This document shows, in pieces, positions 24,880 through 37,157 of a DNA stretch of 64,000 nucleotides (position 1 is its first letter; every line of letters begins with the position of its first letter). This DNA is from Delphinus delphis (taxonomy: Eukaryota; Chordata; Mammalia; Artiodactyla; Delphinidae). The stretch is from positions 37,366,431 through 37,430,430 of the forward strand of contig NC_082696.1 in assembly GCF_949987515.2 (NCBI RefSeq), read 5' to 3'. The notes under the pieces are model-generated. The model was not told the DNA's origin, did not search any database, and was given only the letters and a program-made list of their open reading frames with translations. The translations under genes were made by a program, and so were the position numbers.

Positions 24880-25600
24880 TTAGCTTTGGGCTCAATGTCA
24901 GCCTCTGCAATGCTACTCTTGTTGTAACTATTGGTGATTTCAACATTCAGGTAGATGATGTGCCCAATTATTTAGCTTCACAGGTAGGCCTCACTGACCC
25001 ACTGTCTTCCAAGAATCTTGTCTTTATTCTAACTGACCCACTGTCTTCCAAGAATCTGTCTTTATTCTAACTTTATTCTAACTCATGCAGCCACTCCAGA
25101 GTCTCAATTCTGAATGGCCTCGTCTCCAGTCACAATATTCTCTTTCCATCTTGTTTCCTCTGGAATTCCGTCTTCAGAATGCTTCAGTCACACCAGGAGT
25201 CTGATCCTACCAACTTTTCACTTCTCTCATCTTCCTCTTGTCCTCACTTTGCAGCAAAGATGCCATAGTTCCCTAGCCCATTCTGTTTCCTACTTCTTAA
25301 AAAAACTTAGGTTTTCTTGATGTTTTTCAAACCTCTACCATCTCTTCCTTTATTCACCCTCTTACCTGGCCAACTTGGTTCTTGCCTCCCTGAGAAGGCT
25401 GAATCTATCACAAACTTCCAAAAGATTTGGTCACCATATTTAAACACCTATCTGTGATTAATGTCTATCTAATATTCTTGATTGCCCATGCATTTATGGA
25501 AGGCTTTTCTCCAGATTTCTACTAGTACCAACCTTGCCTCTTCAAGGACACTACTCAGCAATTAATTATTACCTGGCCCTCAAATACAATAGACAATATA
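24880..25600 (+). mobile_element. L2/CR1-clade LINE endonuclease-domain remnant
   Basis: A frame near 24930-24990 translates to VTIGDFNIQVDDVPNYLASQ, matching the GDFN motif of the APE-like endonuclease of L2/CR1 LINEs; the D and N of GDFN are catalytic-region residues. Downstream CT-rich sequence (for example TCTCATCTTCCTCTTGTCCT near 25225) continues in the style of an eroded L2 coding region. It is disrupted by stops and by a tandem duplication. Confidence 0.6.
24993..25080 (+). repeat. Short tandem duplication, about 39-bp unit
   Basis: Unit 1 at 24993-25031 and unit 2 at 25032-25069 differ by one base (a TT against T near the middle), followed by an 11-bp partial copy ACTTTATTCTA at 25070-25080. 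Head-to-tail within the L2 remnant. Confidence 0.92.
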
Positions 25601-28600
25601 ATACAATAGATTTGTTCAGGGCTGAATGATTATCATTTGTAAAAAAAAAAAAAATTGTAGCTACATTAAACTGCAGGACTATTATTCATAATAAATAATA
25701 GATTTGTCATTTTGAAATTCTTGATCATTTAGATGATTCAAGTTTCCATTAACAATTTCCCATTAATGCTGCTTTGTAACAGGAAATGCAATAACATTTA
25801 TAAAATGCAAAGACATTTATAAATGTCATTAAAAATAAGTGATTTATTGAGGTGACTACTGGAATAAAGAAAAGACAAGGAAGCTGCACACACTGCTAGA
25901 CAAATGGAGATGCTGTAAAATCTTTTCTTTGCCAGGTATAACCAAAAATAAAGCACTTTTTCCGGTGTAATATTTCAATTAAATCCATCCTTCTTGCAAT
26001 TAGAAATAAGTCAAAATGAGAACGATAGATTCCATTATTTTTTGAAATCAATAAATCATCAACATTTTCAGGCCAAGCAAGTATCATAGCCTCATAGCTG
26101 CATCCTCAAAATGTGAAAGGCAGTGATAAAGTAAAGCACATGGAGGGCTGTGATACTTCATCCTAAGTGGTCAGTGATATTGATGAATCAGTATTCTGCA
26201 CTGTGAGAACAACTAGACTATCCAATTAACCAACATGAAGTCTTAGATGTCTCTCTCAATGTCTCTTAACATTGATTAGGCAATCAATTTTGTCTTAAAG
26301 TGCAATGGCATCTCCTTGCAGTTTTGAGTGTTTTTGACTTACTAACTACACGCAGGAAAGGATAACAGCCTGAAGAATCCAGTCCCTGTTATTAGGTAGT
26401 ATATAATCCATGAGTTTCAACTCACAGCATAACTAATACTACAAAGTCATTATCAGAACTAAAGTAAGAAGCTATTCCCTTTAATATGCCACCATCCAAT
26501 TTCAGGAATGGATCCTAGATAGTTTTTCTCATCAACTGCCTGATGACTGATACAGAACCTCTGAAATAACAGTCAGATTTTGTTATAAATGTGCAACAAA
26601 TACACATCCATACAAACAAACAAACAAACAAAAACTCTTGATTTCCACAATCTATGTAGGGTATATATCAGCAAATGGAAAATTACAAGAAAAGAGTATT
26701 TTAAAGATATCAAAACAAGAAGTAACTAATTTGTACGTGCTGGAATTTCTTTCTGGCTCCTTTCTGAGCCTGCCTCGTTCTTTTTTAGCTGCTTTCTCTC
26801 TCACCAACATACTCATGTTGCCCTCAGTGCCTCCCCTATTTCTACCCTACCAATGCTCTATGTAACCCCACCCCTTTAGAAGCCGCTCAGAGCAGCCTTC
26901 CAGAAGGCAGCCAGTCATGTGTTCACCGGGCAGCTATTCCTTGCCCAGCACCAGAAATTTTAAAGTGACCTTTAACACATTTATCTGATGGTTGAAGGCA
27001 GTAGATTTCAAGGCACCCTAGCAAGCCAGTGGACAACAGTTTACATTTATATTAGGTATAACTCTAAATGGCCAAGCTCAAACAAAGCTTATTTTGAAAT
27101 ACAGTACCCGATATTTATCAAAATGGAGCTTAAAATCACAGGCCCAATGATAAGTACTATAAATCACTTTAATTAAATTCATTTCTAAAAGTTCTATTTT
27201 TTTAACATCACTGTGGATATCAGACACTTTGGGAAGAGAATAATGAATTATGATGCTATAGAAACTTCTTTAATCAGGGCAGACTTGCGACTTGAAGAGT
27301 TTTATGAATTTGGAATATTCTCATTGATCTTTAAGGTCCAGAGACTGTCTAGCAAATGTTAAGTTTAAGGAGATTTCTGAAAATTATTTGAAATTATAAG
27401 GAGTCACTAGTTTTTCAGAAATACTGCATTTTGGAGTGTTATTGCCAACTGCAACTTGTATAATTTGTTCAAATTTATAAGTATCTGGAGCCACCTGAAT
27501 TCATTGTATTATGTAACCTTACAAAATACAAACGGTTAGAGATATAATAATTAGGTTTCCTTTCCTCTTGCTGAGTTTTTACATAGCAGTAGATTTTCGT
27601 TAGAACTGTTATAAAACTCCTCTCTCTGAAGTCAGTTGAATAACATGGATAAACATGGCTCTCAGTTGTATGAAATAAACAATTACTTCATTCACTCAAA
27701 CTACTGAATATGTGCTTTCTTATCTACCCAGACTAAACAACTGTTTTTAAAATAATGACATGTTCACAGTGTCCATTTTAAATGGGGAAGAATTAAAACT
27801 ATAACTGATCTCAATTTTATATGAAAGAATTCTGTAAACAAAAACAGTCTAGAAACATTTCAAATTAAGTATTTATAGGTAGGTAGATGTGCAATTATAG
27901 ATGATTTTAAGTCAACTTTTTTTTTAACCAACATTTTCCAAATTGTCTTCAATTACGAACTTTTTTTCACAGCTAGAAAAATACATGTTATTTAAGAAAA
28001 AAACCTTTTTTTCTGGAAGAAAATCATGTTTTGATTTAATGGAATAATATCAGTGAAACATGAACACTGAGGCATGGTCATGAAATCTTCGAATAGTTAC
28101 CACCCCGTAGACATGAATGGACACATTACTCTGAAAAACTCACAGTTAAGGTATTTGTGGTAAAATATAATAAGAGATAACTAATGATGCCCACCCATCC
28201 TCAGTACTTGTAAATATACCAGAGGGACAAATAAGGCATGATTAGAGGGTGACCCATTTAAAGGTAACCCCAACTAATTCAACAAGAATTTCAATTTGAC
28301 ACGTATTAAGAACTTCTTAAATAAACTTTACAGTGTGCTACAATTTCAATTTGTTTCCCAGATCCACCAGCCCTGCCCTTAGCCAGCCAACCAGAACAAC
28401 CTCAACTTCTCCTTTTCTCATTCTACCAAACCGCATATCTGATCAGTCAACAATCCATCAATTCCATATCAGCCAGACTCCATCACAAGGTACACGTGAA
28501 TTCTTACGATGCCTGAAATCTGAATGTATCTTACAAAAAATACTGTTGTGTGTTTATACAATGTTTATATTTTCTGTTAAAAGCTTTGATGGCAATGTTG

Positions 28601-29411
28601 TATATTACAATTAATAGCATCTTGATATTCATGAAATGCAGTATGTATATATGTATATTTTTATGTTTGTGTATATATCTATACACTTAGAACAAATATT
28701 TTATTAATTATTTTGTGTATTTGTTCTCCGCCAATCTACTGAATAAAAAAATGTTTTCTTCTAACTTACTACTGTTGGACCTCACTGAACATCTTCCCAA
28801 TACACTGTCATATTTTTGCCTTTAATAAAGTGGAAGTTTGTACCTCTTGGGGCAAAATCATACACAAGACTCCAGGAAAAGGTGGACGGTGATGACATGA
28901 GGGCAAGGGAATTTAGGCATATCTATTTCTTTATTAAGCACTGTTAAATTTCTATCACCTCACAGAGGAATATCAAATTATGTATAGATTTATTGATCTT
29001 TCTTGGCCTTTATTGCTTCAGATTGGGAGCAGTTTGGGGCTAATCAGGACCTACAGGAACTGATATAAGAAATCTGTGCTAAGAGGCTATGGGTCTTTAG
29101 AAACCACCTCATTAGATCATATAATATTTTAAAGCTGTTAAGCAGCTATGTTTCATGACCTCTTCTTTTTAAGTTTCACCACAATTCTATGAACCTACTG
29201 AATTATCCAGATATATGTCCTGGAAAAAAAGAAATGAAAGGTAACATACACTTTTCTATTTTTATTGAAGTTTTATGCTTAAAAGCTAGTGTTATTCTCA
29301 ATAAGCAGTTTATCTTCATACATAATTACTGAGCAAAAGAAACATGGTCTAAGCTCACACTAATTTAGATATAACTTGCAGCAGATGATTTCCAATTGTC
29401 ATTGCATCTAG
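25601..29411. other. 3.8 kb without a recognised gene or repeat
   Basis: AT-rich. Contains a 14-base A run near 25640 and a (CAAA)n run near 26613-26634. Small frames (for example 28333-28614, 93 codons) have no recognisable domain. It is one of the emptiest parts of the window. Confidence 0.45.
26613..26634 (+). repeat. (CAAA)n microsatellite
   Basis: About five tandem CAAA units with an A-run end. Confidence 0.9.
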
Positions 29412-29625
29412 CCAATACAGTGGAGTCCAACAGCTAAGAGTGAGGGCTAAAGATCTTGGTTGCCTTACTTAGTAGCTGTGTGACCTCAACAGTTTATTTA
29501 GCCTCTCTGTGCCTCATTTTCATCCTCTGTAGGAGAGGGATAAGATAAACCACTTCACAACATTTTTGTGAGGATTACATGAGATAATCCAGCAAAGTAC
29601 TTAATCACTGCCTATAACTATTCAC
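29412..29625 (+). mobile_element. MIR SINE
   Basis: Clear MIR order: TTAGTAGCTGTGTGACCTCA near 29470, TTTAGCCTCTCTGTGCCTCA near 29497, a CCTCTGTAGGAGAGGGATAA stretch near 29525, GTGAGGATTACATGAGATAA near 29568, and a tail with AAAGTACTTAATCACTGCCT. Confidence 0.85.
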
Positions 29626-30450
29626 TCAATCTCTGCTATATGACTATTATACCATCGATACTATTATTATACAGCAATGTTATAAAGTAGGCTCAATCAT
29701 CAGGTAATCAGTGGATAATAACCCCTGAAATAGTGTCAGTAGATACTATTTGCAACGGATACATCTAGAATGTTTGTCTTAAAATTACAAATTTTAAGGG
29801 GACTTTTGGAATGGTAGAGGCAGTGCTTCCCACATCACGTTCAATGAGAGACTTGGTCAATGGCTGAGTGGCCACAAATGCATGAAGGATTAAAGGATCA
29901 TTGCTTAAATTGTTCTCTTTGTTAAATCAATTCAAGAAAGCTGTAGCCTGCACTCCTATCTCGGAGCCGGGTAGTATTAATATATTAAAAGATAATGAGA
30001 GGCCCAAAGGAAAGACACCTGGTTTCGTTGCTTCTCTCAGCATCCCTAAGCTTATTTAACCAGAAATTCTTTTATCACAGAATGCCTTTAACTTTTTAAT
30101 TTTAACGTCTTTACTGGAGTATAATTGCTTTACATTGTTGTGTTAGTTGCTGCTGTATAACAAAGAGAATCACCTATATGTATACATATATCCCCATATT
30201 CCCTTCCTCTTGTGTCTCCCTCCCACCCTCCGTATCCCACCACTCTAGATGGTCACAAAACGCCGAGCTGATCTCCCTGTGCTATGCAGCTGCTTCATAC
30301 TAGCTAGCTATTTTACATTTGGTAGTGTATATGTCAATGCCACTCCCTCACTTCACTTACCTTTCCACCTCCCCATATCCCCAAGTCCATTCTCTGCATC
30401 TGCATCTTTATTCCTGTCCTGACTCTAGGTTCTTCAGAACCAATTTTTTT

Positions 30451-33400
30451 TTAGATTCCATATATATGTCTTCGCATATGGTATTTGTCTTTCTCTTTCT
30501 GACTTACTTCACTCTGTATGACAGACTCTATGCCCATCCACCTATCCACAAATAACTCAATTTCGTTTCTTTTCATGGCTGAGTAATATTCCGTTGTATA
30601 TATGTGCCACACCTTCTTTATCCATTCATCTGTCGATGGACACTTAGGTTGCTTCCATGTCCTGGCTATTGTAAATAGAGCCGCAATGAACACTGTGGTA
30701 CATGACTCTTTTTGAATTATAGTTTTCTCAGGGTATAGGCCCAGTAGTGGGATTGTTGGATCATATGGTAGTTCCATTTTTAGTCTTTTAAGGAACCTCC
30801 ATACTGTTCTCCATAGTGGCTGTATCAATTTACATTCCCACCAACAGTGCAAGAGGGTTCCCTTTTCTCTACACCCTCTCCAGCATTTATTGTTTGTAGA
30901 TTTTTTGATATTGGTCATTCTGACTGGTGTGAGGTGATACTACATTGTAGTTTTAATTTACATTTCTCTAATGGTTAGTGATGTTGAGCAGCCTTTCATG
31001 TGTTTGTTGGCAATCTGTATATCTTCTTTGGAGAAATGTCTATTTAGGTCTTTTGCCCATTTTTGGATTGGGCTGTTTGTTTTTTGGATACTGAGCTGCA
31101 TGAGCTGCTTGTATATTGTGTAGATTAATCCTTTGTCAGTTGCTTTGTTTGAAAATATTTTCTCCCATTCTGGGGTTGTCTTTTCATCTTGTTTACGGTT
31201 TCCTTTGCTGTGCAAAAGCTTTTAAGTTTCATTAGGTCCCATTTGTTTATGTTTGGTTTTATTTCCATTTCTCTAGGAGGTGGGCCAAAAAGGATCTTGC
31301 TGTGATTATGTCATAGAGTGTTCTGCCTATGTTTTCCTCTAACTGTTTTATAGTGTCTGGCCTTACATTTAGGTCTTTAATCCATTTTGAGTTTACTTTT
31401 GTATATGGTGTTAGGGAGTGCTCTAATTACATACTTTTACATATAGCTGTCCAGTTTTCCTAGCACCACTTATTGAAGAGGCTGTCTTTTCTCCATTGTA
31501 TATTCTTGCCTCCTTTATCAAAGATAAGGTGACCATATGTGGGTGGGTTTATCTCTGGGCTTCTATCCTGTTCCATTGATCTATATTTCTGTTTTTGTGC
31601 CAGTACCATACTGTCTTGATCACTGTAGCTTTATAGTATAGTCTGAAGTCAGGGAGCCTGATTCCTCCAGCTCCATTTTTCTTTCTCAAGATTGCTTTGG
31701 CTATTCAGGGTCTTTTCATTTCCGTACAAATTGTGAAATTTTTTGTTCTAGTTCTGTGAAAAATGCCATTGGTAGTTTGACGGGGATTGCATTGAATCTG
31801 TAGATTCCTTTGTGTAGTACAGTCATTTTCACAATATTGATTCTTCCAATCCAAGAACATGGTATAACTCTCCATCGGTTTGTATCATCTTTAATTTCTT
31901 TCATCAGTGTGTCATAGTTTTCTGCATACAGGTCTTTTGTCTCTTTAGGTAGGTTTATTCCTAGGTATTTTATTCTTTTTGTTGCAATGGTAAATGGGAG
32001 TGTCTCCTTAAATTCTCTTTCAGATTTTTCATCACTAGTTTATAGGAATACAAAAGATTTCCGTGCATCAATTTTGTATCCTGCTACTTTACCAAATTCA
32101 TTGATTAGCTCTAGTAGTTTTCTGGTAGAATCTTTAGGATTCTCTATGTATAATATCATGTCATCTGCAAACAGTGACAGTTTTACTTCTTTTCTGATTT
32201 GGATTCCTTTGATTTCTTTTTCTTCTCTGATTGCTGTGGCTAAAACTTCCAAAACTATGTCGAATAATAGTGGTGAGAGAGGGCAACCTTGTCTTGTTCC
32301 TTATGTTAGTGGAAATGGTTTCAGTTTTTCACCATTGAGAATGATGTTGGCTGTGGGTTTGTCATATATGGCCCTTATTATGTTGAGGTAAGTTCCCTCT
32401 ATGTTTACTTTCTGGAGGGTATTTACCATAAACTGGTGTTAAATTCTGTCGAAAGCTTTTCTGCATCTATTGACACGATCATATGGCTTTTATCCTTCAA
32501 TATGTTAATATGGTGTATCACACTGATTGATTTGCATATACAGAAGAATCTTTGCATTCCTAGGATAAACCCCACTTCATCATGGTGTATGACCCATTTA
32601 ATTTGCTGCTGGATTCTGATTGCTAGTATTTAGTTGAGGATTTTTGCATCTATGTTCATCAGTGATATTGGCCTGTAGTTTTCTTTTTTTGTGACACTTT
32701 TTCTGGTTTTGGTGTCAGGGTGATGGTGGCCTTGTAGGATGAGTTTGGGCGCATTCTTCCCTCTGCATATTTTGGAAGCGTTTGAGAAGGATAGGTGTTA
32801 GCTCTTCTCTAAATGTTTGATAGAATTCGCCTGTGAAGCCATCTGGTCCTGGGCTTTTGTTTGCTGGAAGATTTTTAATCACAGTCTCAATTTCAGTGCT
32901 TGTGATTGGTCTGTTTATATTTTCTACATCTTCCTGGTTCAGTCTCGTCACTTTGTGCTTTTCTAAGAATTTGTCCATTTCTTCCAGATTGTCCATTTTA
33001 TTGGCGTAGGGTTGCTTGTAGTAATCTCTCATCAGCCTTTGTACTTCTGCAGTGTCAATTGTTACTTCTCCTTTTTCATTTCTAATTATACGGATTTGAG
33101 TCTTCTCCCTCTTTTTCTTGATGAGTCTGGCTAATTGTTTATCAATTTTGTTTATCTTCTCAGAGAACTGGCTTTTAGTTTTATTGATCTTTGCTATCAT
33201 TTCCTTCATTCCTTTTTCATTTATTTCTGATCTGATCTTTATGAATTCTCACCTTCTGCTAACTTTGGGGTTTTTTTGTTTTTCTTTCTCTAATTGTTTT
33301 AGGCGTAAGACTAGGTTGTTTGAGATTTTTCATGTTTCTTGAGGTAGGATTGTATTGCTGTAAACTTCCCTCTTAGAACTGCTTTTGCTCTATCCCATAG

Positions 33401-34245
33401 TTTCGGGCAATTGTGTTTTCATTGTTATTTGTTTCTAGGTATTTTTTTATTTCCTCTTTGATGTCTTCAGTGATCTCTTGGTTATTTAGTAGCATATTGT
33501 TTACCCTTCATGTGTTTGTATTTTTTTAAGTTTTTTTTTTTTTTCCTGTAATTGATATCTAGTCTCATAACATTGTGGTCAGAAAAGATACCTGATATGA
33601 TTTCAATTTTCTTAAACTTACCAAGGCTTGATTTGTGACCCAAGGTATGATCTGTCCTGGAGAATGTTCCACGAGAACTTGAGAAGAAAGTGTATTCTGT
33701 TGTTTTGGATGGAATGTCCTATAAATATCAATTAAGTCCATCTTGTTTAATGTATCATTTAAAGCTTGTGTTTCCTTATTTACTTTCATTTTGGATGATC
33801 TGTCCATTGGTGAAAGTGGGGTGTTAAAGTCCCCTACTATGACTGTGTTACCATCAATTTCCCCTTTTATGGCTGTTAGCATTTGCCTTCCTATGTTGGG
33901 TGCATAAATGTTTACACCTGTCATATCTTCTTCTTGGATTGATCCCTTGATCATTATGTAGTGTCCTTCTTTGTCTCTTTTAATAGTCTTTATTTTAAAG
34001 TCTATTTTGTCTGATATGAGAATTGCTACTCCAGCTTTCTTTTGATTTCCATTTGCATGGAATATCTTTTTCCATCCCCTCACTTTCAGTCTGTATGTGT
34101 CCCTAGGTCTGAACTGGGTCTCTTGTACACAGCATATATACGGGTTTTGTTTTTGTATCCATTCATCCAGTCTATGTCTTTTGGTTGGAGCATTTAATCC
34201 ATTTACATTTAAGGTAGTTATTGACATGTATGTTGCTATTACCAT
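30451..34245 (-). pseudogene. L1 ORF2p remnant (endonuclease + RT), - strand
   Basis: The ATG at 34243-34245 opens a 226-codon frame (34245-33565) with a well-preserved endonuclease start: ITTLNVNGLNAPTKRHRLDE, CVQET (catalytic Glu region) and VGDFNTPLSPMDRS. After about residue 185 the frame differs from the family and it stops. A second good block, 33209-32715, covers the region from [12 protein letters not shown] to the [20 protein letters not shown] motif. The RT FADD box lies at 32160-32171 within the frame 32252-32040. C-terminal blocks are 31904-31716, 31215-30958 and 30918-30451, the last ending at the natural stop with HIYGI. Its span of 3,795 bp is close to intact ORF2 length, but stops and frameshifts make it inactive. 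Confidence 0.93.
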
Positions 34246-34303
34246 TTTCTTAATTGTTTTTGGTTTGTTATTGTAGGTCTTTTCCTTCTCTTGTGTTTCC
34301 TGC

Positions 34304-35190
34304 CTAGAGAAGTTCCTTTAGCATTTGTTGTAAAGCTGGTTTGGTGGTGCTGAGTTCTCTTAGGTTTTGCTTGTCTGTAAAGGTTTTCATTTCTCCATCG
34401 AATCTGAATGAGATCCTTGCTGGGTAGAGTAATCGTGGTTGTAGATTTTTCCCTTTCATCTTTTTAAATACATCTTGCCACTCCCTTCTGGCTTAGAGTT
34501 TTTGCTGAAAGATCAGCTGTTAACCTTATGGGGATTCCCTTGTATGTTATTTGTTGCTTTTTTCTTACTGCAATTAATATTTTCTCTTTGTATTTAATTT
34601 TTGATAGTCTGATTAATATGGGTCTTGACGTGTTTCTCCTGGGCTTTATCCTGTATGGTACTCTCTGCACTTCCTGGACTTGATTGCGCTTCCTTTCCCA
34701 TTTTGGGGAAGTTTTCAACTATAATCTCTTCAAATATTTTCTCCGTCCCTTTGTTTTTCTCTTCTTCTTCTGGTATGTCTATAATTCGATGTTGGTGCGT
34801 TTAATGTTGTCCCAGAGGTCTCCGAGACTGACCTCAATTCTTTTCATTCTTTTTTCTTTATTCTGCTCTGCAGTATTTGTTTCTACTATTTTATCTTCCA
34901 GGTCACTTATCTGTTATTCTGCCTCAGTATTCTGCTATTGATTCCTTCTAGACAATTTTTAATTTCATTTATTGTGTTGTTCATCATTGTTTGTTTGCTC
35001 TTTAGTTCTTGTACGTCCTTGTTAAACATTTTTGTATTTTCTCCATTCTATTTCCAAGATTTTGGATCATCTTTACTATCATTACTCTGCATTCTTTTTC
35101 AGGTTGACTGCCTATTTCCTCTTCATTTGTTTGGTCTGGTGGGTTTTTACCTTGGTCCTTCACCTGCTGTGTGTTTCTCTGTCTTCTCAT
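34304..35190 (-). pseudogene. L1 ORF1p remnant, - strand, frameshifted
   Basis: Starts at 35190 with MRRQRNTQQ and reads 62 codons to a stop at 35002-35004, then homology continues in other frames. The frame 34718-34464 holds the central part (QVQEVQRVPYRIKPRRNTSR) and the natural end is the TAG at 34304-34306. The early stop arises from the same apparent one-base loss before the NKDVQELKS segment as in the copy at 123-1013. In intact L1s this protein forms a trimeric coiled-coil RNA chaperone; here it is broken. Confidence 0.9.
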
Positions 35191-35680
35191 TTTGCTTACC
35201 TTACTGTGTTTGAGGCCTCCTTTTCAGAGACTGCATGTTTGTAGTTCCCATTGTTTTTGGTGTCTGCCCCCAGTGGGTAAGGTTGCTTCTGTGGTTTGTG
35301 TAGCTTCCTGGTGGAGGGGACTGGTGCCTGTGTTCTGGTGGATGTGGCTAGATCTTGTCTTTCTGGTGGGCAGGAGCACATCCTGTGGTGTGTTTTGGGG
35401 TGTCTGTGAACTTAGTATGATTTCAGGCAGCCTCTGTGCTAATAGGTGGAGTTGTGTTCCTGTCTTGCTAGTTGTTTGGCATGGGTGTCCAGCACTGGAG
35501 CTTGCTGGCCGTTGAGTGGAGCTGGGTCTCAGTGTTGAGACGGAGATCTCTGGGACAGCTCTCACCGATTGATATTACGTGGGGCCAGAAGGTCTTTGGT
35601 GGTCCAATGTCCTGAACTCAGCTCTCCCACCTCAGAGGCTCAGGCCTGACACCCGGCCGGAGCACCAAGATGCTGTCAGC

Positions 35681-36030
35681 CACACGGCTGCAGCATCAGT
35701 CTGCCATTATTGTTGCTTTCTTTCTCTCTCAACAACTAAGCACGATAACATGTATCCTCTTTCTCCTGAGCCTGGAGAAGCTGAAGGAGAGCTGGTGGGA
35801 GCAGAAGGAGCCACAGTCACAGTTGAGGCTTGACTCCAATGAAGTCAAAACAGTGCGAACCACCTTTCCTGGGCACCCTGCACCAACCTTCCCAGTATGC
35901 AAGCTCACCTATTAAGTTCTTGATTTACATGCTGTCTAAGCCACTACTTTTTGGGGTCCTGACAAGAACCATGCAACTAATGTAACAAGTGAAGTGGACC
36001 AAGTAGAAAAAAGAAAAAATTGCAGACATA
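35681..36030. other. Unclassified segment beside L1 5' end
   Basis: Moderately GC-rich. It begins around ATGCTGTCAGCCACACGGCT (35669) and includes CTGTCTAAGCCACTACTTTT near 35931, resembling the 3' part of some old LTRs. It could be further L1 5' UTR, an eroded LTR or unique DNA. The frames 35579-35833 and 35670-35915 have no recognisable domain. Confidence 0.4.
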
Positions 36031-36419
36031 GTACCTAGAGGGGCTCCTATTTCTTCTGGGCACTGCAAAAGAAAAGCATCAGGACAAACCAGATTATGAA
36101 TGTCACCAGAGACCAGGCTGAGCATCAGCGAGACAGGCTAGGCAGGTGGGAGCCACATGTCCTGCTAACGTAGACAGCCAGTCACTTCCATTCAACACTG
36201 CAGGCCTAACATGGTCAGATCTTTGATTTCCTCTTTTTCTTTCCCCTAAAATCCATATTTTCCTGTAATGTCATATTTTCTCATATTTGCATCTCAGATG
36301 CTTATATAGCCCAAGTTTTGCATGGTCAATTAAATAGTTCTATGTTTTATACAGTCCCCCTGGCCAACAACTTGAGGCTTCTGGCATAGACTTCAGGAGT
36401 CCAAACGATCATCTACTAA

Positions 36420-36570
36420 TGCATATGAATCATTCAGCTAATGGCTAGTTTGCCTCATAGCAATCCTGTGAAGGAATTATTCCCAGTTCTCTGATAAGAA
36501 GATCAAGTTATAGACAGGTGAGGTGACTTGCTCAGGTTCACAGATCTGGCAGGTGGAAGAGCCAAGATCC
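36420..36570 (-). mobile_element. MIR SINE remnant
   Basis: AGCAATCCTGTGAAGGAATT near 36459, GGTGAGGTGACTTGCTCAGG near 36517, TTCACAGATCTGGCAGGTGG near 36537 and an AAGATCCACACCTGG end match an inverted MIR. Confidence 0.75.
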
Positions 36571-36934
36571 ACACCTGGCCATTCCTGGGTGCACATTATT
36601 TACGAGCATTCATTTGTTTTCCAGTAGGATGTGGAATTTGGGGCGAAAAATGATGATGCTGATTACTTCCAACTCACTCAACCTCACTTATTCAGAGGTG
36701 AGGAAGCTCTGGTTAAATGATTTACTTTTCATATGAAGAAGTCAAACCAGACTTCAGGTTGAGGGACTTTATCATATATTACCCTTACATGGTAATAGAA
36801 TTTTTGTCTCAGGTCCTCAAATTGAAAAATATATTTGAGTTTCTAATCCTTGCTAATGCTTATTAAAATTTTGTTCTGAGGAATTACAGATACAAAGAAA
36901 ACTTCAAAGTGGATAAAATCCTTATTTCTTCAGA

Positions 36935-37157
36935 TGAGGAGTTGGCAAACTGATTCAAGAACTAAATCTGGCTCACTGCCTGATTTTGTAAATCATGTTT
37001 TATTGATACACAGTTACACCCATTCATTTACACATTATCTGTGGCTACTTTCATGCTACCACAGCAGAGCTGAACGGTTGTGACAGAGCCCATATGACAC
37101 ACAAGACCAAAAATATTTACTCTGGTCTGAAGGGACCAATCTGCCAACTTCTGCTCT
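36935..37157 (+). mobile_element. Nonautonomous DNA transposon (hAT-type)
   Basis: GAGTTGGCAAACTG start, CTGGCTCACTGCCTGATTTT near 36969, TTATTGATACACAGTTACAC near 36999, TCTGTGGCTACTTTCATGC near 37039 and the end GACCAATCTGCCAACTTCTG. The ends are roughly inverse (AGTTGGCAAAC against TGCCAACTTC). A widespread old mammalian element, family name uncertain. Confidence 0.7.

Larger units (their letters stand above)
30093..35680 (-). mobile_element. Nearly full-length L1 LINE, mutated, - strand
   Basis: Second large L1, read on the complement. Order from its 5' end: 5' UTR (about 35680 to 35191; it includes the GACACCCGGCCGGAGCACC segment near 35648), ORF1 remnant (35190-34304), 58-bp spacer, ORF2 remnant (34245-30451) and a 3' UTR of about 360 bp down to about 30093. 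It closely resembles the copy at 1-5448 in layout and sequence and likely belongs to the same or a near subfamily. No SINE is inserted. I could not find clean target-site duplications; the 5' limit is an estimate. Confidence 0.93.

Noticed and set aside
33565..34245. 226-codon endonuclease frame as a stand-alone gene
   Set aside because: It is the start of L1 ORF2, and the last ~40 residues are out of frame relative to the family.
35224..35565. 113-codon frame upstream of ORF1 as an extra L1 protein
   Set aside because: The L1 5' UTR often has low-stop stretches, and the corresponding sequence of the other L1 is mostly outside the window and cannot be compared.
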